Shown here: positions 1 through 5,140 of the stretch, in pieces
Layout: each line of letters begins with the position of its first letter
How positions within the stretch are numbered: the stretch's first letter is position 1
NCBI GenBank assembly: GCA_004555335.1
Contig: SFII01000092.1
Location: forward strand, 1 to 5,576
Length of the DNA stretch: 5,576 bases
Direction: 5' to 3'
From: Coriobacteriaceae bacterium
GTDB taxonomy: Bacteria > Actinomycetota > Coriobacteriia > Coriobacteriales > Eggerthellaceae
Made by a program: the position numbers and the translations under genes
The notes under the pieces: model-generated
Seen by the model: the letters and a program-made list of their open reading frames with translations, nothing else
What the model was told of the DNA's origin: nothing
Database searches by the model: none

Positions 1-94
1 GGCATCCGCCCAGTCCGCTGGGGCAGCGCACCTCGTCCCAGGAAAGGTAGCGCAGATCCTGCGGGGTTTTGACTATGTCGTAGTTGCGGGGAAT
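1..94 (-). CDS. Putative 5' end of a divergent gene (partial; possible HipA-like family; non-ATG start)
   Basis: Read on the minus strand from position 94, one frame stays open to the window edge and gives a protein-like N-terminus: PRNYDIVKTPQDL, then RYLSWDEVRCPSGLGGC. The other minus frames give low-quality Pro/Arg/Ser-rich peptides. The frame has an in-frame TGA about 25 nt upstream (120-118) and no ATG, GTG or TTG between that stop and the conserved-looking segment. The best start is ATT at 94-92, lying 8 nt after AGAAAGGA (110-103) and downstream of a good promoter (124-132). The wording resembles the N-termini of a group of hypothetical or HipA-domain kinase-like proteins in Firmicutes and Coriobacteriia as I remember them, but 31 residues are too few to assign a family. 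Alternatives are a sequencing error or mutation at the start codon, a pseudogene, or a chance open frame. Confidence 0.38.
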   Translation of the reverse strand, partial: MPRNYDIVKTPQDLRYLSWDEVRCPSGLGGC

Positions 95-115
95 GGGACG
101 GGTCCTTTCTATATG

Positions 116-130
116 TCATATAAATCATAT
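116..130. repeat. TCATAT direct repeat over the divergent promoter
   Basis: TCATAT occurs at 116-121 and again at 125-130 (9-bp period). The outer bases ATATG (111-115) and CATAT (126-130) also form an inverted repeat. The second copy overlaps the minus-strand -10, so it could be a regulator site, but short AT-rich repeats around promoters also arise by chance. Confidence 0.25.
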
Positions 131-132
131 CA
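124..132 (-). promoter_or_regulatory. Extended -10 promoter of the divergent minus-strand gene
   Basis: On the minus strand the sequence TGA-TATGAT is an extended -10 (TGn followed by a 5/6 match to TATAAT). The expected start of transcription is near position 117, which leaves a leader of about 20 nt containing the AGAAAGGA ribosome site at 110-103. No good -35 lies 16-18 nt upstream, as is common for extended -10 promoters. The site sits in the only clearly AT-rich patch of the left end (107-150). Confidence 0.45.
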
Positions 133-144
133 GATGAAGGGAAT

Positions 145-176
145 TTGCACGCGGATTCCCTCCGTTCCCCTAGAAT
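145..176 (+). promoter_or_regulatory. Weak candidate promoter for the leu operon
   Basis: TAGAAT at 171-176 matches TATAAT in 5 of 6 positions and would start transcription near 183, giving a leader of about 90 nt before leuA. The only -35-like hexamer upstream is TTGCAC at 145-150, but the spacer is 20 nt, longer than the usual 16-18. The operon must have a promoter in or before this gap, because the gene to the left is read the other way. This site is a guess at which one it is. Confidence 0.25.
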
Positions 177-186
177 GCGAAAGGGC

Positions 187-225
187 CCGGCAAGCGGTGC
201 GCTCATTCGGCATCGCAATTCCCGG
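187..225 (+). other. Foldable leader RNA upstream of leuA
   Basis: GCGGTGC (194-200) can pair with GCATCGC (210-216) in a 7-bp stem with one G-U and a 9-nt loop. CCGG at 187-190 can extend it by pairing with CCGG at 222-225 across an internal loop. No U-tract follows, so it is not a plain terminator. I see neither the conserved T-box bulge sequence nor a short reading frame rich in leucine codons, so neither of those classical attenuation systems is supported. Confidence 0.25.
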
Positions 226-259
226 CCTGAACAGCACGAACCTGAAATGAAGCGATGAT

Positions 260-265
260 AGGAGG
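260..265 (+). promoter_or_regulatory. leuA ribosome binding site
   Basis: A perfect AGGAGG ends 7 nt before the ATG at 273. It settles the start: the in-frame ATG at 255 lies upstream of this site and has no ribosome site of its own, and family similarity begins at MSRKIQIFDTTLRDGEQ. Confidence 0.9.
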
Positions 266-272
266 ATTGCGC

Positions 273-1799
273 ATGAGTCGCAAAATCCAAATCTTCGATA
301 CAACCCTGCGCGATGGCGAGCAGTGCCCCGGCGCATCCATGAATACCCAGGAAAAGCTCGTCGTGACCCGCCAGCTGCTGCGCTTGGGCGTCGACGTGAT
401 CGAGGCGGGCTTCCCCATCTCCTCCCCGGGCGACTTCCAGTCCGTGCAGCGCATCGCGGCGGAAGTCGGCGACAAGGCCATCGTCTGTGGCCTTACCCGC
501 GCGGTCGAGAAGGACATCGACGTGTGCGCCGAGGCCCTGAAGGGCTGCCCGCGCCCCCGTATCCATACCGGTATCGGCGTGAGCCCCGAGCATCTGATGT
601 ACAAGTTCCGCGGCATGAGCCTGGACGAGGCGATCGATCGCGGCGTCCATGCCGTCAAGCATGCGCGCAAGTACGTCGATGACGTGGAGTTCTACGCAGA
701 AGACGCCGGACGCGCTTCCTTCGAGGACCTGGCACGCATGATCGAGGCGGTTATCGCGGCGGGCGCGACCGTCGTCAACATCCCCGACACCACTGGCTAC
801 AACATGCCCTGGCATTTCGGCGAGCGCATCAAGTACCTGTGCGACCACGTGCGCGGCATCGAGGACGTCACCATCTCCGTCCACTGCCATAACGACCTGG
901 GCATGGCGACCGCACTTGCCATGGAGGGCGTGCGCAACGGCGCAACCCAGGTTGAATGCACCATCAACGGCCTGGGCGAGCGTGCGGGCAACACCGCCAT
1001 GGAGGAGATCGTCATGGGCATCCGCATGCACGAAAAGGAGCTGGACGCCCATACCGATATCAACACCAAGGAATTCCTGCAGGCCAGCCGCCTGATCAGC
1101 TCCATCACCGGCTTCCCCGTCCAGCCCAACAAGGCCATCGTGGGCTCCAACGCCTTCGCGCATTCCAGCGGCATCCATCAGGACGGCGTCATCAAGCAGC
1201 GCGAGACCTACGAGATCATCGACCCGGCAGACGTGGGCTTCAACGGCAGTAGCATCGTGCTCACCGCGCGTTCCGGCCATGCGGCGCTGCGCCATCGCCT
1301 GGAGCTTCTGGGCTACACCATCGAAAACGACGAGCAGTTCGAGCAGATCCATAAGGACTTCCTGGACCTGGCGGACCGCAAGAAGGAAGTGCTCGACGAG
1401 GACCTGCATTCGCTCATGGGCGAGCGCGAGCGCTCCGAATCCGCGCTGTACGTGCTGAAGGCAACCCAGATCAGCTGCGGCCAGCCTTCTACCCCTACCG
1501 CCACCGTCACCCTGATCGATCCTTTCGGCAAGGAGCGCACCGCATGCGACTTCGGCACGGGTCCCGTTGACGCCGTATGCAAGGCGATCAACAAGATCGT
1601 GCGCGCCGATTGCGAGCTGACCGAGTTCTCCGTGCAGGCGGTTACCCACGGCATCGACGCTCTGGGCGAGGTGACCGTGCGCATCACCGCACCCGACGGA
1701 CAGGTGTTCAGCGGACGCGGTTCCGAATGCGACATCACCGTGTCCTCTGCGATGGCATATCTGAACGCCATCAACCGCATGCTGCGCAAGCAGTCCTAA
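273..1799 (+). CDS. leuA: 2-isopropylmalate synthase, leucine-feedback type
   Basis: LeuA catalyses the committed step of leucine synthesis: 2-ketoisovalerate plus acetyl-CoA gives 2-isopropylmalate, in the cytoplasm, with a divalent metal. The 508-residue product has the family's full length and order. The N-terminal TIM barrel carries DTTLRDGEQ (9-17, with catalytic Arg13 and metal ligand Asp14), NIPDTTGYN, the metal-binding HCHNDLG (204-210), GLGERAGN (233-240) and SSGIHQDG (298-305). A linker follows. A C-terminal LeuA regulatory domain starts near residue 395 and includes GTGPVDA (428-434), a signature of the leucine-binding allosteric region. The intact domain predicts feedback inhibition by leucine. 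The paralogues homocitrate synthase and citramalate synthase are less likely given leuCDB directly downstream. It is separated from leuC by 73 nt. No odd residues or frameshifts were seen. Confidence 0.96.
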   Translation: MSRKIQIFDTTLRDGEQCPGASMNTQEKLVVTRQLLRLGVDVIEAGFPISSPGDFQSVQRIAAEVGDKAIVCGLTRAVEKDIDVCAEALKGCPRPRIHTGIGVSPEHLMYKFRGMSLDEAIDRGVHAVKHARKYVDDVEFYAEDAGRASFEDLARMIEAVIAAGATVVNIPDTTGYNMPWHFGERIKYLCDHVRGIEDVTISVHCHNDLGMATALAMEGVRNGATQVECTINGLGERAGNTAMEEIVMGIRMHEKELDAHTDINTKEFLQASRLISSITGFPVQPNKAIVGSNAFAHSSGIHQDGVIKQRETYEIIDPADVGFNGSSIVLTARSGHAALRHRLELLGYTIENDEQFEQIHKDFLDLADRKKEVLDEDLHSLMGERERSESALYVLKATQISCGQPSTPTATVTLIDPFGKERTACDFGTGPVDAVCKAINKIVRADCELTEFSVQAVTHGIDALGEVTVRITAPDGQVFSGRGSECDITVSSAMAYLNAINRMLRKQS

Positions 1800-1811
1800 C
1801 CGCAAGGCCTA

Positions 1812-1844
1812 AAGCCGCTTGCCGCAAGCTTCGGCGGGCGGCTT
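1812..1844 (+). other. Intercistronic 13-bp hairpin between leuA and leuC
   Basis: In the 73-nt gap after leuA, positions 1812-1824 pair without a break with 1832-1844: 11 Watson-Crick pairs and two adjacent G-U pairs, with a 7-nt loop (CAAGCTT). No run of T follows, so it is a poor terminator. It could act as an mRNA processing or stability element that separates leuA from leuCDB levels, or as a partial transcription barrier. A competing smaller hairpin, GCTTG-CCG-CAAGC (1817-1829), uses the same bases. The structure is visible in the sequence; the function is inference. Confidence 0.6.
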
Positions 1845-1872
1845 CGATTCCGAAAAGAAGGTGAGAATACCC

Positions 1873-3138
1873 ATGGCAAGACCCATGAACATCGCCGAGA
1901 AGATCTTGGCAGCCCATGCGGGCCTGGACGAGGTCGTTCCCGGCCAGTTGATCGAATGCAATTTGGACCTGGTCCTTTCCAACGACGTGACCGCGCCCAT
2001 CGCAATCGACGAATGCAGGAAGATCACCGATAAGGTCTGGGATGCCGAAAAGGTGGTCATGGTTCCCGACCACTACACCCCCAACAAGGACATCAAGTCG
2101 GCAGAGCTGGCCAACCGCGTGCGCAAGTTCGTGCGCGAGCAGGGCATTTCCCACTATTGGGAAGTGGGCTGCGTGGGCATCGAGCACGCGCTGCTGCCCG
2201 AGCAGGGCGTGTGCGTTCCCGGCGACCTGATCATCGGCGCCGACAGCCACACCTGCACCTATGGTGCGATGGGCTGCTTCTCCACCGGCGTGGGCTCCAC
2301 CGATGCCGGCGTGGGCCTGGCAACCGGCCGCGCCTGGTTCAAGGTGCCCGAATCCATCAAGTTCGTCGTCGACGGCGAGCTCAAGCCCGGTGTGACCGGC
2401 AAGGACATCATCCTGCACATCATCGGCAAGATCGGCGTGGACGGCGCCCTGTACAAGGCGATGGAGTTCACCGGCAGCGCCATCCGCAGCCTTTCCATGG
2501 AAGGCCGTCTGACCATTTCCAATATGGCGATCGAAGCGGGCGGCAAGGCCGGCATCATCGAAGTCGATGATATCACCCGTGCCTACGTCGAGCCCCGTGC
2601 CGAGCGTCCCTGGGTGGAATACCACTCCGATCCCGATGCCGAATATGCAGACGTGATCTATATCGACGCTCAGGACATCGAGCCCACCGTCGCGCTTCCC
2701 AGCCTGCCCTCCAACACCAAGCCCGCTGCCGAATGCCGCGACATCGCCATCGACCAGGTGGTCATCGGCAGCTGCACCAACGGCCGCATCGAGGACATGC
2801 GCCAGGCGGCAGCCGTGCTGAAGGGACGCAAGGTGCATCCCAACGTGCGCTGCATCGTCATCCCCGCAACCCAGCAGGTCGTGCGCCAGTGCCTCCAGGA
2901 AGGCCTGACCGAGATCTTCATCGACGCCAACTGCGTGGTGAGCGCCCCCACCTGCGGCCCCTGCCTGGGCGGCCACATGGGCTGCCTTGCAGCCGGCGAG
3001 CGCGCCATCGCAACCACCAACCGCAACTTCGTCGGCCGTATGGGCGACCCCACTTCGGAAGTCATCCTTTCCAGCCCCGCAGTTGCCGCAGCATCCGCAG
3101 TCGCAGGCCATGTCGCCCTGCCCGAGGACCTGGATTAA
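1873..3138 (+). CDS. leuC: 3-isopropylmalate dehydratase, large subunit (short LeuC type)
   Basis: LeuC, with LeuD, isomerises 2-isopropylmalate to 3-isopropylmalate through a dehydration and rehydration at a [4Fe-4S] cluster. The 421-residue product is an aconitase-superfamily protein. The three cluster ligands are in place: Cys301 in GSCTNGR, and Cys361 and Cys364 in PTCGPCLGG. The 60-residue spacing from the first to the second matches classical LeuC. ADSHTCTYGAMG surrounds His126. The length is about 45 residues below the enterobacterial enzyme and fits the archaeal/Firmicutes subgroup shared with homoaconitase. The start is ATG at 1873, preceded at 7 nt by AAGGTGAG (1858-1865). The same frame is open back to a TTG at 1819, but that stretch runs through the hairpin and is not family-like. 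Homoaconitase activity is unlikely, as leuA and leuB flank the pair. Confidence 0.95.
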   Translation: MARPMNIAEKILAAHAGLDEVVPGQLIECNLDLVLSNDVTAPIAIDECRKITDKVWDAEKVVMVPDHYTPNKDIKSAELANRVRKFVREQGISHYWEVGCVGIEHALLPEQGVCVPGDLIIGADSHTCTYGAMGCFSTGVGSTDAGVGLATGRAWFKVPESIKFVVDGELKPGVTGKDIILHIIGKIGVDGALYKAMEFTGSAIRSLSMEGRLTISNMAIEAGGKAGIIEVDDITRAYVEPRAERPWVEYHSDPDAEYADVIYIDAQDIEPTVALPSLPSNTKPAAECRDIAIDQVVIGSCTNGRIEDMRQAAAVLKGRKVHPNVRCIVIPATQQVVRQCLQEGLTEIFIDANCVVSAPTCGPCLGGHMGCLAAGERAIATTNRNFVGRMGDPTSEVILSSPAVAAASAVAGHVALPEDLD

Positions 3139-3153
3139 GGAGGGGCGAAAGCC

Positions 3154-3651
3154 ATGAGATTCGAAGGAAACGCACACCGCTACGGCCGCGATATCGACAC
3201 CGACGTCATCATCCCGGCGCGTCATCTGACCACCACCGTCCCTGCCGAGCTGGCAAAGCACTGCCTGGAAGACCTGGATCCCGAATTCGTGAACAAGGTG
3301 CAACCTGGTGACATCCTGGTTGCCGAAGAGAACTTCGGCTGCGGTTCTTCCCGCGAGCATGCGCCCATTTCCATCAAGGCGGCGGGTGTGAGCGTGGTCA
3401 TCGCCAAGAGCTTTGCGCGCATCTTCTACCGCAACTCCATCAACATCGGCCTGCCCATCATGGAATGCCCGGCGGCCGTTGACGGTATCAAGAACGGTGA
3501 CAAGGTGAGCGTTGACGCCGACACCGGCACCATCACCAACCTTTCCACCGGCGAAAGCTTCCAGGCGCAGCCCTTCCCGGCATTCATCCAGGAAATCATC
3601 GAGGCGGGCGGCCTGATCGAGCGCACCAAGAAGAAGATGGGAGCGAACTAA
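3154..3651 (+). CDS. leuD: 3-isopropylmalate dehydratase, small subunit (short LeuD type)
   Basis: LeuD is the swivelling small subunit of isopropylmalate isomerase and completes the active site with LeuC. The 165-residue protein shows GRDIDTDVIIPAR (11-23) near the N-terminus and the family core ENFGCGSSREHAP (about 58-70), followed by SFARIFYRNSINIGLPIM. It is shorter than the ~200-residue enterobacterial LeuD and matches the short subgroup that pairs with short LeuC. The substrate loop after IIPAR reads HLTT (24-27). From memory, homoaconitases of this subgroup carry an Arg in this loop and isopropylmalate enzymes do not, which supports the leucine role. AAGGAGG (3137-3143) overlaps the leuC stop codon and sits 10 nt before the ATG; the gap between the genes is 15 nt, consistent with a co-translated pair. 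Confidence 0.95.
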   Translation: MRFEGNAHRYGRDIDTDVIIPARHLTTTVPAELAKHCLEDLDPEFVNKVQPGDILVAEENFGCGSSREHAPISIKAAGVSVVIAKSFARIFYRNSINIGLPIMECPAAVDGIKNGDKVSVDADTGTITNLSTGESFQAQPFPAFIQEIIEAGGLIERTKKKMGAN

Positions 3652-4761
3652 ATGAGCAAGACCTACAAGATCTGCCTGCTGCCGGGTGACGGCATCGGCC
3701 CCGAAATCGTCGCCGAGGCCGTGAAGGTGCTGGAAAAGCTGGCACCGAAGTACGACGTCGAGTTCGATTTCACCGAGGCGCTGATCGGCGGCTGCGCGAT
3801 CGATGAAGCCGGCGAGCCGCTTCCCCAGGCCACGCTGGACGTTGCCAACGCAAGCGATGCCGTGCTGCTGGGTGCGGTTGGCGGCCCCAAGTGGGATACC
3901 ACCGACAGCACCAAGCCCCGTCCCGAGCAGGGTCTGCTCGCCATCCGCAAGGAGCTGGGCCTGTACACCAACCTGCGCCCGGTGCAGATCTTCAGCGCGC
4001 TTTCCCAGGCATCCACCCTCAAGTCCGAAATCGTGGAAGGCGTGGATATCGCCATCGTGCGCGAGCTCACCGGCGGCCTGTACTTCGGCGAGCGCCATCG
4101 CTACTACGATGAAGAGGGTGCAGGCGCGAACGGCGGCAAGGGCCAGCGTGCCGTGGATACCCTGGAATACCGCGAGTACGAAGTCGAGCGCATCGCGCGC
4201 CAGGCTTTCGAGGCGGCAAAGACCCGTCGCGGCCGCGTGACTTCCGTCGACAAGGCCAACGTGCTGGATACTTCCCGCATGTGGCGCGAAGTGGTCCATC
4301 GCGTGCATGACGAGGAATATCCCGAAATCGAGTTGATCGACATGCTGGTTGACAACACCGCCATGCAGCTGGTGAACAACCCCCGCCAGTTCGACGTGCT
4401 GGTGACCGAGAACATGTTCGGTGACATCCTTTCCGACGAGGCTGCGCAGATCACCGGTTCCCTGGGCATGCTGGCAAGCGCCTCCATCGGCGACGGCGTG
4501 AGCCTGTTCGAGCCCAGCCATGGTTCTGCCCCCGACATCGCGGGCCGCGGTATCGCCAACCCGCTGGCGCAGATCCTTTCCGCGGGCATGATGCTGCAGT
4601 ACGCCTTCGGCATGACCGAGGCTGCGGCGGACATCACCCGCGCCATCACCGAGGTGCTGGACGAAGGCTGGCGCACCGGCGATATCAAGGATCCCGAGAC
4701 TCCCGAAGACAAGATCGTGGGCACTGCAGCCATGGGCGACCTGGTGGTCGCGCATCTGTAG
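3652..4761 (+). CDS. leuB: 3-isopropylmalate dehydrogenase
   Basis: LeuB oxidises 3-isopropylmalate with NAD+ to 2-isopropyl-3-oxosuccinate, which loses CO2 to give 2-ketoisocaproate, the keto acid of leucine. The 369-residue product is a full-length bacterial LeuB. It has LPGDGIGPEIV at the N-terminus, LLGAVGGPKWD, ELTGGLYFG with catalytic Tyr144, DKANVLDTSRMWR with catalytic Lys201, metal-binding Asp234, Asp258 and Asp262, and FEPSHGSAPDIAGRGIANP, the NAD-site loop. The SHGSAPDIAG loop and the leu context favour LeuB over isocitrate or tartrate dehydrogenase relatives. The ATG follows the leuD stop directly (TAAATG), with GGGAG (3639-3643) inside the end of leuD 8 nt upstream. Translation is therefore likely coupled. 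It is the last gene of the operon, 33 nt before the terminator stem. Confidence 0.96.
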   Translation: MSKTYKICLLPGDGIGPEIVAEAVKVLEKLAPKYDVEFDFTEALIGGCAIDEAGEPLPQATLDVANASDAVLLGAVGGPKWDTTDSTKPRPEQGLLAIRKELGLYTNLRPVQIFSALSQASTLKSEIVEGVDIAIVRELTGGLYFGERHRYYDEEGAGANGGKGQRAVDTLEYREYEVERIARQAFEAAKTRRGRVTSVDKANVLDTSRMWREVVHRVHDEEYPEIELIDMLVDNTAMQLVNNPRQFDVLVTENMFGDILSDEAAQITGSLGMLASASIGDGVSLFEPSHGSAPDIAGRGIANPLAQILSAGMMLQYAFGMTEAAADITRAITEVLDEGWRTGDIKDPETPEDKIVGTAAMGDLVVAHL

Positions 4762-4794
4762 GCGCAGCGCAGATACCATCGCCTTCTCTCTCTT

Positions 4795-4828
4795 GCCCGC
4801 AGGCATCTGCCTGCGGGCTTTTGCTTTT
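4795..4828 (+). terminator. Rho-independent terminator of the leu operon
   Basis: GCCCGCAGGC (4795-4804) pairs perfectly with GCCTGCGGGC (4809-4818) around the tetraloop ATCT. TTTTGCTTTT (4819-4828) follows at once. This 10-bp GC-rich stem plus T-tract is a textbook intrinsic terminator for + strand transcription arriving from leuB. The opposite strand has no comparable T-tract after the stem. Confidence 0.93.
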
Positions 4829-5030
4829 CCCTGCAAGATGCGGCTACGGCGCATTCTGCGCATGCTCCACGCGGGGTGCCCTGTTGCGGGTTCTTGCCGG
4901 GCTGCGGGCGAGAGGAGGCCCTTCCGGTTGCGATGCTCTCTATGGGTTGCCCGTGCGCCTTACTGCGCCCGGGCGTAATCCCCCTGGCAAGCCAGTAGAA
5001 AACTTGCAGGTGCGTTTCCCCAGGTCAGAT
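4829..5030. other. Intergenic stretch without a recognisable gene
   Basis: I found no convincing coding region on either strand between the leu terminator and the boxes before the XRE gene. Open frames here are short, Arg/Ala/Gly-rich and lack good starts. One structural element is visible: GCCCGTGCGC (4949-4958) can pair with GCGCCCGGGC (4965-4974) around a 6-nt loop with a single T-C mismatch. No T-tract follows on either strand, so it does not look like a terminator. Confidence 0.5.
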
Positions 5031-5034
5031 GCGG

Positions 5035-5082
5035 TTGCAACCAGTGGTTGACGGATTGCAAGGCAAACTTGGTGGAGTGCAA
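5035..5082 (+). repeat. TTGCAA boxes repeated every 21 bp upstream of the XRE gene
   Basis: TTGCAA at 5035-5040, TTGCAA at 5056-5061 and GTGCAA at 5077-5082 are each exactly 21 bp apart, about two turns of the helix, so they face the same side of the DNA. Allowing flanks, they read GGTTGCAACC, GATTGCAAGG and GAGTGCAACG. A weaker TTGCAG lies at 5004-5009, 31 bp (about three turns) before the first. This arrangement is typical of cooperative regulator binding. No protein can be named as the binder, though self-regulation by the XRE protein is possible. Confidence 0.45.
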
Positions 5083-5094
5083 CGCGCCCAAAGC

Positions 5095-5106
5095 CCACCA
5101 TGGTGG
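5095..5106. promoter_or_regulatory. Perfect 12-bp palindrome, candidate operator of the XRE gene
   Basis: CCACCATGGTGG is a perfect inverted repeat ending 34 nt before the XRE start codon. Its centre (5100.5) falls exactly 21 bp after the centre of the last TGCAA box (5079.5). It is followed within 2 nt by TATCAT (5108-5113), a 5/6 match to a -10 hexamer, though no -35 is visible at the right distance. XRE-family proteins bind as dimers to inverted repeats and often control their own gene, so an operator role is plausible but inferred. Confidence 0.4.
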
Positions 5107-5140
5107 CTATCATGAAGGTCGACGGATGAAGGAGGAGACA

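Noticed and set aside
86..110. Possible T-box-like sequence (GGGACGGGTCC)
   Set aside because: It does not match the T-box consensus, lies upstream of any plausible leuA transcript start, and covers the ribosome site and start of the minus-strand gene.
113..250. Short + strand reading frame (45 residues) upstream of leuA as a leader peptide
   Set aside because: It has no ribosome binding site and only three scattered leucine codons, and its 5' part lies in the divergent promoter, before the likely leuA transcription start.
255..272. leuA start at the ATG at 255
   Set aside because: The AGGAGG at 260-265 lies inside this extension, and the known family N-terminus begins at the ATG at 273.
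1819..1872. Longer leuC product starting from TTG at 1819
   Set aside because: The extra 18 residues are just a reading of the hairpin and have no family similarity; ATG at 1873 has a good ribosome site at 7 nt.
1771..4863. Very long minus-strand open frame (about 1030 codons) as a real gene
   Set aside because: It is the in-register antisense of leuC, leuD and leuB, rich in His, Gly, Asp and Ala, with no domain, no good ribosome site and no promoter; it also crosses the leu terminator.
4928..4978. A 16-residue frame from TTG at 4928, 9 nt after AGGAGG (4913-4918)
   Set aside because: The product has no recognisable features and the frame overlaps the 4949-4974 hairpin; one ribosome-site-like hexamer in GC-rich DNA is not enough.
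5048..5076. TTGACG at 5048-5053 as the -35 of the XRE promoter
   Set aside because: The hexamer 17 nt downstream (GGTGGA, 5071-5076) does not resemble a -10, and TATCAT at 5108 is too far away.
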